IMG/VR virus record: IMGVR_UViG_3300036820_000490
Coordinates: 1-42,807 of that record
Length of the DNA: 42,807 bases
Direction: 5' to 3' (one strand)
From: a virus
A program made the position numbers and the translations under genes. Under the pieces are notes generated by a model. The model did no database searches, was not told the origin of the DNA, and saw only the letters and a program-made list of their open reading frames with translations. Positions 15,425 through 23,964 of this stretch are shown here, piece by piece; positions within the stretch are counted from its first letter, which is position 1; each line of letters opens with the position of its first letter.

Positions 15425-16147
15425 GTGCAAACCCTTCATCGGCGACCGCTGGCTCTGACGGACATCGCGATCACCGCGGCTTTGGCGTCGACCGCCGAGA
15501 TCGACGCCGCCACGATCACGGGAGGAGCGTTCGGATTGCCGGCGGCATCGCCGATCACGGCGGTGACCTTCTATGGGGCCGCGAAGCCGGGGGGCTCGTA
15601 TTACGCGCTGCAAGACGGCGCCGGCAATCCGCTCGTGACGACCGTCGCGGCCGGAAATGGCTATCCGCTGCCGGTCGGTTGCTTTGGTTGGCGCGGACTC
15701 AAATTGGTGGCGACCGAGCTCGCCCAAGCGATCGCCACGGTCGTCGCCACGGCGGCGTTGCCCGCGAACACGTACAACAACGAGACGGCCGGCGTCGGCG
15801 CCACGCTGACGGCCAATGCGCACGGCGTGCTGACGATCGACGGCCACGCGGTAGTCCTCTCCGACGTGGTACTGGTGACCGACGAAGCTGCGCCGGCCAA
15901 CAACGGTCTTTACACGTGCACCACGGCCGGCGCCGCGGGCGCGTCGTATGTGCTGACCCGCGCGACGACGATGGACTCGACCGGCAAATACATCGGCGCC
16001 ATCGTCGCGGTCGGGCCGACTGGAACGGCCGCGGCCAACACCGTCTGGCGATGCACCAACGCCACGGCGCCCACGGTCGGCGCGACGGCCATCGCGTTCG
16101 TCGCGATCGCCGCGGTGGGCACCATGGACCTCGCCCTGAAGGGCTGA
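15425..16147 (+). CDS. Tail-fibre-like structural protein
   Basis: 240 aa from a GTG that follows a heptamer repeat. From about residue 110 it carries a module common in phage tail fibres (ANTYNNETAGVGATLTANAH followed by a TIDGHAVVLSDVVLVTDEA segment and APANNGLYT), which is a beta-rich repeat-like fold. The first 100 residues are Ala/Thr-rich and beta-like. It probably forms part of a receptor-binding or baseplate fibre. It is on the opposite strand from the other tail genes and converges with them. Confidence 0.75.
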   Translation: MQTLHRRPLALTDIAITAALASTAEIDAATITGGAFGLPAASPITAVTFYGAAKPGGSYYALQDGAGNPLVTTVAAGNGYPLPVGCFGWRGLKLVATELAQAIATVVATAALPANTYNNETAGVGATLTANAHGVLTIDGHAVVLSDVVLVTDEAAPANNGLYTCTTAGAAGASYVLTRATTMDSTGKYIGAIVAVGPTGTAAANTVWRCTNATAPTVGATAIAFVAIAAVGTMDLALKG

Positions 16148-16255
16148 GTGGTTAGTGGCTGGTGGTCAGTGGCTAGTGGCTAGAAACGAAGAATTCGCGA
16201 TTCCGACCGCTTGCGCGTCCTCTGATCCCTGACCCCCGACCCCTGACCCCTTCCT
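16147..16255 (+). repeat. Two heptamer repeat families side by side
   Basis: 16147-16185 is built of GTTAGTG / GGCTAGTG-type units and 16220-16255 of CCCTGAC-type units. Together they fill the gap between two fibre genes, and the ATG of the next gene follows after four bases. Confidence 0.8.
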
Positions 16256-16258
16256 CCC

Positions 16259-17089
16259 ATGACCCTCGTCACGCTCAAAGGCTTGCAGGTTCCCGACAGC
16301 GCCAGCGATTGCTCGGGAAGCGACATACAGACCGTGGGCGGCACGACGGTGCCGGCGCTGATCACGATCTGCGTGCCGCTCATCCTGACGCGCGATCCCA
16401 CGGCCAACGACGACGGGGCGAACACGGGCGCCGCTGGGCCGGTCGGGCAAGGCGCCGTGTGCGTCAATACGTCCACGACGCCGCCGACGATCTGGCAGTG
16501 CGTTTCGGCGGCGACGGCCGCGGCCGTGTGGGAGCAAGTATTTCCGCCATCGGCGACGGCGATGGCCGTCGCCACCGACTCGACCGCGGGCACGATGTCG
16601 GCGGCCGACAAGACGAAGCTCGACGGCCTCGGCACCGCTTCAACGCACGCGGCCACCGATTTCGACGTCGCCGGCGCCGCATCGGCCGCTCAATCCGCCG
16701 CCGAATCCGCCTCGATCCCCGCCGCCTTTCTCGACACCGACGGCACAATGGCCGCCGACAGCGACGCGCGGGTCCCATCGCAAAAGGCCGTCGCGACCTA
16801 CGTAGCGGCGAATGCCGGCGGCGATGGACCGCTCGTTGCGTTTGGGATTGCGACCGGCGTTTATTCTGGCAGTATAATTTCGCTCCCCGGCGGCTGGAGT
16901 GGCACTCCAGTAATCATCCTCACTCTCGACCAAAATGGCCCAACACTCGACACCAATTATAACCCTGTCACGGCCACGACCTACAATGTCTACGACGGCA
17001 GCTTTGAGCTGGTTTTGGAGGCAAGCAATGGAGCTACGCCGCCTACTGGCTGCGTGCTGAACTGGATAGCGGTCGGCAACCCTGCGTAG
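16259..17089 (+). CDS. Tail-fibre-like structural protein
   Basis: 276 aa. The middle holds the phage fibre module DGTMAADSDARVPSQKAVAT (about residues 160-180) that recurs in many tail proteins. Before it lie Thr/Ala-rich beta segments and an ADKTKLDGL stretch (about 120-128), another common fibre element. The C-terminal 80 residues (GVYSGSIISLPGGWSGTPVI and following) look like a compact receptor-binding tip. Stands between two other small structural genes on the same strand. Confidence 0.8.
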   Translation: MTLVTLKGLQVPDSASDCSGSDIQTVGGTTVPALITICVPLILTRDPTANDDGANTGAAGPVGQGAVCVNTSTTPPTIWQCVSAATAAAVWEQVFPPSATAMAVATDSTAGTMSAADKTKLDGLGTASTHAATDFDVAGAASAAQSAAESASIPAAFLDTDGTMAADSDARVPSQKAVATYVAANAGGDGPLVAFGIATGVYSGSIISLPGGWSGTPVIILTLDQNGPTLDTNYNPVTATTYNVYDGSFELVLEASNGATPPTGCVLNWIAVGNPA

Positions 17090-17132
17090 GTTCTTCAATG
17101 GCTGTGTCCGCATCGACAAAAGGATCCGCAAA

Positions 17133-17483
17133 ATGGCCAACCCGTTTTCCTCGTTGACGCCGGCGCAAAACATCGTCGGCCAGATCGATCAGCAGGCCAA
17201 CGGCCTCACGTTGCAACTCACGCTTCAGCTCGCGCAGCTTCAGAATGCCGTATGGAACAGTCCGGCCGCCACGCCCGATCAGATCGTGGCGGCGATGGGC
17301 ACCGGCGCCGCCGCGCATTTCAATGCCGCGACGGCGCTGCAAACGCTGCTCAACACGATCGCGCCCGGCGCCAACACGTTCACGCCGCCACGTGCCGTCA
17401 CGATCAACACCGATGGCACGGCGACGATCGCGCCTGCGGCGACACCCGCCGCAAGCGGCGGGGCGAACGCTCCGGCGAGCTGA
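17133..17483 (+). CDS. Hypothetical small structural protein
   Basis: 116 aa. A helical N-terminal half (SLTPAQNIVGQIDQQANGLT, then LQLTLQLAQLQNAVW) and a Pro/Ala/Thr-rich tail. AAGGAT lies eight bases before the ATG. It follows the two fibre genes and may be a fibre assembly or attachment factor; no family recognised. Confidence 0.6.
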   Translation: MANPFSSLTPAQNIVGQIDQQANGLTLQLTLQLAQLQNAVWNSPAATPDQIVAAMGTGAAAHFNAATALQTLLNTIAPGANTFTPPRAVTINTDGTATIAPAATPAASGGANAPAS

Positions 17484-17522
17484 TCCGCCGATCGATCATC
17501 TGCTGTGTCTGTTTGCCACGAC

Positions 17523-17699
17523 ATGGCGAATCAACCGAAGGCGTGGCTGCATATCAGCCCGACGCCCTACAGCAGCGACCGGCTGTTTTGCGACTTGGTG
17601 CTCGAAGCCGACGGTCGGACGCCGTCGGCAAAAAGGTCACATTGTTCCCCGCCAACGGTCACGCAGTTCCCCGGTCCGATTCCAGGCCGGAAAGCCTGA
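17523..17699 (+). CDS. Doubtful 58-aa ORF before the convergent junction
   Basis: Starts like a protein (MANQPKAWLHISPTPYSSDR, then LFCDLVLEADG) but runs into a dispersed repeat (CCAGGCCGGAAAGCCTGAG, 17682-17700) that supplies its stop. It could be the remains of a gene cut by the repeat. The interval shows no clear terminator for either strand. Confidence 0.25.
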   Translation: MANQPKAWLHISPTPYSSDRLFCDLVLEADGRTPSAKRSHCSPPTVTQFPGPIPGRKA

Positions 17700-17700
17700 G

Positions 17701-18138
17701 CTACCAGCGGCCATCCGGGCAGCTTTCGGTGGCCATCGCGATTTTCTTTTGTAGCCGGCAGCCGCACAGCCCGCACGTGCCATGACCCCTGGCCCCTGAC
17801 CACGGGCAGTCGCCGCAGATCGAAAAAATCGCTTCCTGGGCGTCGTGCGGCCGCACTGGCGAGCCGGCCGCTTTCCAGCGGACGAACGCCGCTCCAAACC
17901 GGACCGCCCGCGTGACGGGCCCTGGCGGCGTCACGGACGGCACAGGGGCGACGGGCGAGGGGCGAGGGACGAGTGACGAAGAAGAAGTCGGCCTATCTTG
18001 CGAGCCGCAGACGCACGACGGCGGAAACTTGGTAGGGTGGGCAGTCTGGTCACAGACGCGGCATCGCCAGCCGGTTTCGGTGCGCGCGAACTGGCAAAGG
18101 AGGCTCGTAGTTCGTGGCTCGTGGCTCGGGCCTTGCAT
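17701..18138 (-). CDS. Zinc-ribbon-like small protein
   Basis: 145 aa. Two cysteine groups are present: CRVCDQTAHPTKFPPSCVC near residue 30 and ICGDCPWSGARGHGTCGLCG near residue 107. The C-terminus IAMATESCPDGRW recurs in planctomycete phage-related proteins. Between them a heptamer repeat encodes a PRPSPVAP stretch. It is the last gene of the long minus-strand run, next to the distal tail genes. Zinc binding is likely; role unknown. Confidence 0.65.
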   Translation of the reverse strand: MQGPSHEPRTTSLLCQFARTETGWRCRVCDQTAHPTKFPPSCVCGSQDRPTSSSSLVPRPSPVAPVPSVTPPGPVTRAVRFGAAFVRWKAAGSPVRPHDAQEAIFSICGDCPWSGARGHGTCGLCGCRLQKKIAMATESCPDGRW

Positions 18139-18147
18139 TTTCTTCGC

Positions 18148-18621
18148 CTAAAACAACGGCGCGATCGTGATCGACTCGGGCGTGCCCGTGCATACCGTCG
18201 CCGCGCCGCCGCTCATGCCCACGAAGGGAAGCGTGTACGTTTGGGTGCAGTCGTAAGCGCCCTCGAACGTGACGCGCCAGGTAAAAAATGCGGAGGAGTC
18301 GGCGCCGCTGAAGCCGAGCGAAAAAAGTATCTCGCCCTCCATCAATACCAAAAAGCCCTGAGCATAGACGAACGACGGATCATCGGTGCAGTCGACGAAC
18401 CCGAAATTGAAATCGTAGGTGCAGTCGGGCGCGAGCGAGGCGATCGCCGAGGCGTCGTTCAGGAAACCGCACGAGCAAGGCTCTTCCTCGGGCGGATAGC
18501 CGACGTCGACCGACCCATCGTGGAAACCGCCCCCCAGCGTGACCTGGAATTGCGGCGGGGCATCGCCGCGGCAGCCGCATTGGCCGCAGCAACCGCAACC
18601 GGGATTGAAGCGGAAGCCCAT
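18148..18621 (-). CDS. Cysteine-rich putative tail protein
   Basis: 157 aa. The N-terminus has a dense cysteine group (PGCGCCGQCGCRGD) and a second (EEPCSCGFLND); the rest is beta-like (TLGGGFHDGSVDVGY, then FVYAQGFLVLMEGEILFSLG). The ATG at 18621 was chosen because upstream sequence in frame is a heptamer repeat. Position after the larger tail gene suggests a virion component, perhaps at the tail tip. Confidence 0.6.
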   Translation of the reverse strand: MGFRFNPGCGCCGQCGCRGDAPPQFQVTLGGGFHDGSVDVGYPPEEEPCSCGFLNDASAIASLAPDCTYDFNFGFVDCTDDPSFVYAQGFLVLMEGEILFSLGFSGADSSAFFTWRVTFEGAYDCTQTYTLPFVGMSGGAATVCTGTPESITIAPLF

Positions 18622-18664
18622 GGGGGTGAGGGGCGAGGGAGGAGGGACGAATGTAACGGACCGT

Positions 18665-19774
18665 TCAGCTGCACTTTTCAGCGTGGATGTAGAAACCGAA
18701 GCCGTTCCAGCTCGCCGCGATGTAGTCGCCGCTCGTGACGCCGCCGAACGGTGACTCGACGGCTTCGCTGACGCCGCTGTCGGTCTCTTCGCCGGGCGAG
18801 CCGATCCACACTTCGGCGGTGCCCGAGCCGCCGGACGCAATGTTGCCCGACGCTTTGCCAATCAGAAACGTCGGACCGAAGCGACCGAGCCGAACGATGG
18901 CCCAGGAAAGGCCGTTGCCGACCATCTTTAGGCCGCCGCCCGACAGCGACGCCAGACCGCCGGGCGTGTACGTCGAAAGTGGCGAGCCGCCCAGGCCGCC
19001 GTAGGGCTGCACATCGGGATCGCCGTCGTCGTCGTCATCGTCGTCGTCGCTATCGTCATAGACTTCCGTGCCGCCCGCCGACTCGCCGGCCACGTATTCG
19101 CTGCCCGAAACCTCGTAGTCATCCGCGCCGCCCTCGTCGTAATCGTCGTCGCCGTCGTCCCCGTCGTCGTCGTCGGTCTCGTCTTCGTCCGTCGCGCCGA
19201 GCAGATTGATGTTGCCGCCGAGTTGGTTGGGGCTCATGCCGGCGAGCTGGCCGGGAGAGGTTTGCGAGAGATAGGCCGGCCCGTCGACGTAGAGCAGTTC
19301 CGCGGCGCCGGCGTGGCTGGACGCGAGATCTCCCGTCTGGCCGTCGTCGACATCCGCGTAGCGGTGCAGTTGATGGCGCAGCTTGATCTGCACGATCGCC
19401 ACGCCGCTGACGACGGCGCGAGCCATCCCGCCGGCGTCGCACGGCTCCAACACCACAACGAAGCGGCCGCGGTGCTTGGCGAAATTCGGCGTGCTGCAGG
19501 CCAACATCGGCGACTGCTGGAAGCCGGCCAAATTGGCGGCCGGCTTGATGGCCGGCCCGTCGATGCCGAGCACGCCGAACTGCTTGATCGGCTGGGCAGA
19601 GTTGTTTTGCACGCGCACGATCGACGCGTCACGCCACAGCGAATGGACGCCGGTCGCCCGATCGTGCTGCCGCGCCTTGTTGGCGTTGGCGGCGTCGATG
19701 AAGGCGTTGTAGGCGTCGGCCGGGATTTGCAGGTCCCAACCCGGCTGCACTTTTTTGAAGGCGTCGCCCAGCAT
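18665..19774 (-). CDS. Putative tail/virion protein with polyaspartate segment
   Basis: 369 aa. The N-terminal part (KKVQPGWDLQIPADAYNAFI, then ANKARQHDRATG) is of a type found in planctomycete prophages downstream of the tape measure. A stretch at about residues 195-255 is almost entirely Asp, Glu, Gly and Tyr and may bind calcium or be disordered. The C-terminal 70 residues are beta-like and may form a tip domain. Encoded by GAC-rich trinucleotide runs that could vary in length. Probably part of the tail tip. Confidence 0.65.
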   Translation of the reverse strand: MLGDAFKKVQPGWDLQIPADAYNAFIDAANANKARQHDRATGVHSLWRDASIVRVQNNSAQPIKQFGVLGIDGPAIKPAANLAGFQQSPMLACSTPNFAKHRGRFVVVLEPCDAGGMARAVVSGVAIVQIKLRHQLHRYADVDDGQTGDLASSHAGAAELLYVDGPAYLSQTSPGQLAGMSPNQLGGNINLLGATDEDETDDDDGDDGDDDYDEGGADDYEVSGSEYVAGESAGGTEVYDDSDDDDDDDDGDPDVQPYGGLGGSPLSTYTPGGLASLSGGGLKMVGNGLSWAIVRLGRFGPTFLIGKASGNIASGGSGTAEVWIGSPGEETDSGVSEAVESPFGGVTSGDYIAASWNGFGFYIHAEKCS

Positions 19775-19784
19775 GTGGCAGTTG

Positions 19785-19903
19785 CTAGTTGCTAGTTGCT
19801 AGTTGTTAGTGGCTGGCTGCATTTTAGAGCTCGGCCGACAACACCGGCGCTGACGATGGCGAGGCGCGTTGCTAGTTGTTAGTGGCTGGCTGCATTTTAG
19901 AGC
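19785..19903 (-). repeat. GTTGCTA heptamers and a 36-bp direct repeat
   Basis: Tandem GTTGCTA units are followed by a 36-base sequence (19795-19830) that recurs exactly at 19868-19903. A reverse-oriented block of the same heptamer family lies at 20003-20032. The gap 19775-20035 contains no gene. Confidence 0.8.
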
Positions 19904-20035
19904 GGCGTTGTCGCAAGCCCGTGGATCCTGTCGCCACGCCCGGCGAGGGAGGCCCTCACCGCCGTCAATGGCGATGGAGCCAGGTCCTCTTCCTCTTCGT
20001 CACTAGCAACCAGCAACTAGCCACTAACCACTTCC

Positions 20036-20908
20036 TCACCCTTGTCCCGTCGCGCCCGTGTCGCCGATCGCCAACGTGGTGAAATCGGCCTCCTGGTAGA
20101 CCTGATCGACGCTGACGGCTTTGATTGTTTTGGTGAGTACGTTGGCGCCCGTGTCGACGGCGTCTTCGTAGCGAATCCACAGGTAGTCCCAGCCGCGCTT
20201 ATTGACGCCGCTGATCGCGCCGCCGTCGAACGATAGCCCCGTGGCGCTGGGGCTGGCGGCGAACTTGAACGTCACTTCCCAGTCGTCGTTGTTGCGCAGG
20301 CTGCCGCTGGCCCCGAGAAACAGCACCTCGGCCTCGGTGTAGATTCGCCACGGGGCGTTGTTGATTTTTCCCGTGCATTGGTAGAGCGCGGCCAAATAAC
20401 CGTCGGTGAAATTGGCTTTGGGGATGTAATGCTGCTCGCTCCAGTTGAACACAGGGATCGTGATCTCGCAGCCTTCGACCGCATCGGCGGTGACGCCGAT
20501 CAGGCCGTGGAAATTCGGCTTCGCGCCCGCGAGCAACCCGACGCCCGCCGGGGCGTAGACGCCTCGATTCATCAGCGAGGCGAAGATTTTCTGCGTGCCG
20601 CCGCCGGTGTCGAAGTTGTACTGCAGGTAGTTGGTCTTCCGCGGCTGGGCCTGGTTGTAGCGGACGGTGACTTTCCACAGCCCGCCGCCCAGCGGGTCGA
20701 GCGAATAGTCTTGGATCACCAGCGTGGGCAGCGTCAGCCCGGTGATCGTGGGCGGCGTGTAGGTGGCGCCGACGATGGCCTGCACGGCCAAGTTGACCTC
20801 GGCTTCGTCCTCGCTGCCCGAGACGAAGTAGAGGAAGCTGGCGGTGGAATCCTTCCAGCCGATCGTTTGAGCGCGGGACAGGGCGCCTTCGCCGAGGATG
20901 ACGACCAT
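20036..20908 (-). CDS. Putative distal tail protein
   Basis: 290 aa. Clean ORF with beta-rich sequence (GWKDSTASFLYFVSGSEDEA, then TLVIQDYSLDPLGGGLWKVT, then WRIYTEAEVLFLGASGSLRN). Proteins of this type stand directly after the tape measure in prophages of planctomycetes, the place of distal tail or baseplate hub proteins. No catalytic motif. Start ATG follows a heptamer repeat. Confidence 0.65.
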   Translation of the reverse strand: MVVILGEGALSRAQTIGWKDSTASFLYFVSGSEDEAEVNLAVQAIVGATYTPPTITGLTLPTLVIQDYSLDPLGGGLWKVTVRYNQAQPRKTNYLQYNFDTGGGTQKIFASLMNRGVYAPAGVGLLAGAKPNFHGLIGVTADAVEGCEITIPVFNWSEQHYIPKANFTDGYLAALYQCTGKINNAPWRIYTEAEVLFLGASGSLRNNDDWEVTFKFAASPSATGLSFDGGAISGVNKRGWDYLWIRYEDAVDTGANVLTKTIKAVSVDQVYQEADFTTLAIGDTGATGQG

Positions 20909-20978
20909 GAGGAAGGGTCAGGGGTTAGGGTCCAGGGGTCACGGACGCGGATCGACGTTTGTTCTTCGTCCCCCTTCC

Positions 20979-23063
20979 TCAAAATCCGAACGCGATTTTG
21001 CGCCCGTCGGCGCCGGCCTTCGCGACGAGCTGCTCGAGCAGCATTTTGGATTTTTCCGTCGCCTTGGCGGTTCGCTCGGCGGCGGTGGACGCGCCGGCCA
21101 TGCCGCGGATCGCGGCGGCGTTGAAGTTTCCCGCGACGGAGAGCTTTTTTTGCACGCCCTCGCCGGCTTCGCCCATGTTTTTCCTCGCGCCTTCCTTGGC
21201 GTCCTGCAGCCGCTTTTCCGTGGCCTTGCGAGCGGCTTCGGCGCGCAGCCTGGCGAGTTCGGCGTTGCCGGCGTCAAGGGCGTCGTGGCTCTTCTTGGCT
21301 CCGCCGGCCGTGGCATGGCTCAGTGCGTCGTTGGCCGCTTTGGCGTTGGCGTCGGCCGTCTGCTTCCAGTCGTCGATTGCGGCGCCGATCTTGCCGGCCT
21401 GGGCGGCGATGTCGTCGCTGGCCTTTGCGGTGCCATTTCCGGCCGCCTCGTGGTGTTCGCCGCGGTCGACGCCGATCTCCGCGCGCTCCCTGTCGGTCAT
21501 GGCGGCGTAGATTTTCTTTTGTTCGTCCTCGGGCAAAAGATCGATCGATGCCTTGCGGGTGTGGAGGGCCGCTTTGAGCCGTTCGGCGTTGGCCTTCGTT
21601 TTCAGCTCGTCGCCGTCGTTGCTCTCGATCATGTTCTGGATGACGTTGGCGATCACGCCGGCGACTTTCGCCCAGGCTGCAATGATCGAGTGCGCCACGC
21701 TGGCGGCGACGCCAACGACCCACTGGGAAAACGACGCCCAAGCGGCACTCATGCCTTTGAGCATCGTTTGCCACGCGCCGGCCAGATTGCCGCCGGCGAG
21801 CTGCGTGCCGAGCGAGCCCACGAAGTCGCCCATTTCGCCGCCGACCGCGTCGGCGATGCCGGCCACGCCTTCGAGCATCGCCACGCGCAAGCCGGCGAAT
21901 GCGATGCGAGCCGCGAGGCCCAGGTCGCCCGCCGACAAGGCGTCTTTGATGCCGCCGAAAGCCACCGAAAATTCCGACCACAGCCGGCCGAACAGAGCGC
22001 CCAGGCTGGATATCGCCGCTTGGCCCGAGGCCGTCATCTTGGCCCACGCGACCCCGAGACCGACCAGCGCGGCAATGACGATGCCGACCGGCGATGCCAG
22101 CGCTCCCAGCAACGCGAAAATGATTCCCAGCGGCGCCATGACGATGGAAAAAATGGTGCCCAGCGTGGCGAACACGGCCGCCACGGTCGAGATCAGCGTG
22201 CCGATCGATAGAATCGCAGCGCCGAATCCGGCGATGGCGGCAGCCGCGGCCAGCGCGCCGATAATCAATTGCTTGTGCTCCTTGATCCAAGCCGTCGCGC
22301 TGACGATCACCTTGGCGATCGATTGCACGATGCCTTTTAATACTGGGGCCAGCGCGCCGCCGACGACGAACACGCCTTGTGACACGACGGCCCACAGATC
22401 GGAAAGCGACTGCTGAAATTGCTTGGCGCTTTTGGCGTCCGCGCCGCTGATGATCAGGCCCATTTCCTTGGCATGCGCGACGAAGGCGTCGATGCCCGAC
22501 GCGCCCTGATTGAGCAGAGGCAAAAGATCGGCGCCGCTTTTGCCGAACACCGTCATCGCCGCCGTGGCTCTTTGGGCCGGGTCGGGAATTTTCGAAATGG
22601 CATGGGCAAAAGCCTTGAACTGTTGATCCGGCGACATGCCCTTGAGTTGCTGCGTCGTCAGGCCCAACGAGGTCAGTTCCTCTTGCGATTCTTTCACGCC
22701 ATCACTGGCGTCGCCGATCGTTTTCTGCATCTTCTTAAAACCGGTCGCCAAAGCGTCAACGCCGACGCCGCTTTGCTCGGCCGCGTATTTCAGTCCGGAC
22801 AACGATTCGACGCTGGCCCCGGTCTTCTCGCTCAGATCCTGCATTTCGCTGCCGACGCTCGCAAAAACTTTGGCGGCGGCCAACAGCGGGCCGCCGATCC
22901 CGGCCCCGACCGCCAACAGCTTTTTGCCGACGGAAGTGAGGCTGCCGCCAAACGACTGGAGTTTTGCCGTGGCGTTTTTGAGCCCCTTGGAGAGGCCGCT
23001 ATTGTCCGTGCCCAACTCCACGTAGGCCTTTCCTGCTCGAATTCCGGAGGCGCTGGCTGGCAT
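20979..23063 (-). CDS. Tail tape measure protein
   Basis: 694 aa. The N-terminal 250 residues are typical (VELGTDNSGLSKGLKNATAK, LSEKTGASVESLSGLKYAAE, FGKSGADLLPLLNQGASGID). A long hydrophobic region at about 266-345 has several membrane-like segments, as tape measures need for DNA passage. The C-terminal part is helical and Ala/Lys/Glu-rich (ARKATEKRLQDAKEGARKN). At roughly 0.15 nm per residue the tail would be about 100 nm. It follows the tail chaperone pair, the expected order. Confidence 0.92.
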   Translation of the reverse strand: MPASASGIRAGKAYVELGTDNSGLSKGLKNATAKLQSFGGSLTSVGKKLLAVGAGIGGPLLAAAKVFASVGSEMQDLSEKTGASVESLSGLKYAAEQSGVGVDALATGFKKMQKTIGDASDGVKESQEELTSLGLTTQQLKGMSPDQQFKAFAHAISKIPDPAQRATAAMTVFGKSGADLLPLLNQGASGIDAFVAHAKEMGLIISGADAKSAKQFQQSLSDLWAVVSQGVFVVGGALAPVLKGIVQSIAKVIVSATAWIKEHKQLIIGALAAAAAIAGFGAAILSIGTLISTVAAVFATLGTIFSIVMAPLGIIFALLGALASPVGIVIAALVGLGVAWAKMTASGQAAISSLGALFGRLWSEFSVAFGGIKDALSAGDLGLAARIAFAGLRVAMLEGVAGIADAVGGEMGDFVGSLGTQLAGGNLAGAWQTMLKGMSAAWASFSQWVVGVAASVAHSIIAAWAKVAGVIANVIQNMIESNDGDELKTKANAERLKAALHTRKASIDLLPEDEQKKIYAAMTDRERAEIGVDRGEHHEAAGNGTAKASDDIAAQAGKIGAAIDDWKQTADANAKAANDALSHATAGGAKKSHDALDAGNAELARLRAEAARKATEKRLQDAKEGARKNMGEAGEGVQKKLSVAGNFNAAAIRGMAGASTAAERTAKATEKSKMLLEQLVAKAGADGRKIAFGF

Positions 23064-23068
23064 GTGCT

Positions 23069-23087
23069 CTCGGTGACTCTGTGGTTA
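23069..23087 (-). repeat. Copy of the CTCTGTG-type repeat at the tape measure start
   Basis: This 19-base sequence is identical to the arm of the inverted repeat at 23965-24043. It lies six bases upstream of the tape measure ATG, where a ribosome site would be expected. Confidence 0.75.
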
Positions 23088-23118
23088 GCCGTCTTCTTCG
23101 TACCTGCGGCCTGCAGGT

Positions 23119-23489
23119 TCACCGTGGAAACGGGCCTGTGACCGTGATGCCCTGGGCGCCGGTCGCGCGGCACCAGGCGTTTTTCAGGACCGTGATCGGA
23201 ACTATTATTTTCTGCTCGGATTGTTCCACCGCGGAGGCGGCGCCGTGACGCGGCCGCCGGAACGGGTGGAAATCTTCGGGCGAGAACGGGTCGGGGTGTT
23301 TTTTCGGGTCGCGGTTGCAATTCGCGATCATGCAGACCACATGCGACGTGCGGTCCCATGCTTCGTCGCGCGCCGACTCGTACATGCAAATCAGCTCGCG
23401 GAGCGTCAACGGATTCGGGTCGACGCCCACCACGCCGGCGATTCGATAGACGGACCGCCAGAGGCTTACTCGTCCCTCGTCCCTCGCCC
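23119..23489 (-). CDS. Tail assembly chaperone T-like frame (-1 frame extension)
   Basis: The conserved part (LWRSVYRIAGVVGVDPNPLT, then LRELICMYESARDEAWDRTS, then IANCNRDPKKHPDPFSPEDF) is of the kind found as second tail chaperone frame just before the tape measure. It has no ATG before the conserved region; only two GTG codons at 23428-23433 inside it. The frame is -1 relative to the upstream chaperone gene, as in lambda G and GT. Expression as a fusion by ribosomal frameshifting is therefore likely. Confidence 0.7.
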
Positions 23490-23498
23490 CTACCCCTT
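23470..23498 (-). promoter_or_regulatory. Possible -1 frameshift site with heptamer linker
   Basis: On the minus strand the end of the first chaperone reads AAG GGG TAG, followed by GGGCGAGGGACGAGGGACGA. A glycine tRNA on GGG can slip back one base and re-pair perfectly while the stop codon waits. The -1 frame then continues through the repeat into the T-like frame. A classical T-TTT-TTC heptamer occurs earlier (near 23655), but slipping there would discard the end of the first protein. Confidence 0.5.
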
Positions 23499-23942
23499 CA
23501 GCACCTCTTGGATCGCCGCTTCCACTTGCCGCTCCATGCGGGCCGTCAACTCCGGCGAATCCATCATCGCCAGCGCCCGATTGCTCGCAAGGGCCTGGAA
23601 GGTTTTCAGGCAGGCAAGCATCGTCTCCAGAATCCGACGCTTGCCGCTCGGGAAAAAATCGACGAGCTCCTCCAAGAAAGCCGTGGTCGCGCGATCGATC
23701 GCGTCGCCGGCCAGCGAACGGCCAAAGTCTTCGTCGCCAATGCCTCGCTTGGTCGCCTCCTCCTCGCAGAGAATCCACAGCATGTCGCACAGGCTGACCG
23801 GATCGTCTGCCAGCGACAAAAGCAGTTCGCCCTTGGTGCTGTCGAGCAGGTCGATGTCGAGCTTGGCCTTGATGCGCTTAACGGCGAGGACGTTGATCGA
23901 GACCGTCCAGTCGCGTTGTAGCGCGTCCTTGAAGATTTTCAT
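23490..23942 (-). CDS. Tail assembly chaperone G-like protein
   Basis: 150 aa. MKIFKDALQRDWTVSINVLA followed by VKRIKAKLDIDLLD is a recognisable start of planctomycete phage chaperones, and DDPVSLCDMLWILCEEEA is the conserved centre. It lies between the tail tube and tape measure genes. In siphoviruses such proteins coat the tape measure during tail assembly, and the frameshifted longer form recruits the tail tube protein. The ATG is preceded by the 23965-24043 repeat. Confidence 0.8.
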   Translation of the reverse strand: MKIFKDALQRDWTVSINVLAVKRIKAKLDIDLLDSTKGELLLSLADDPVSLCDMLWILCEEEATKRGIGDEDFGRSLAGDAIDRATTAFLEELVDFFPSGKRRILETMLACLKTFQALASNRALAMMDSPELTARMERQVEAAIQEVLKG

Positions 23943-23964
23943 GGGGCGTGGGGTTAAGGGTTTC

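Noticed and set aside
20898-22211. Long plus-strand frame opposite the tape measure gene
   Set aside because: Rich in Arg, Gly and His with no motif; the tape measure on the minus strand explains the open frame.
23650-23660. T-TTT-TTC heptamer as the chaperone frameshift site
   Set aside because: A slip there would replace the conserved last third of the first chaperone by low-complexity sequence; the GGG-stop site near the end fits better.
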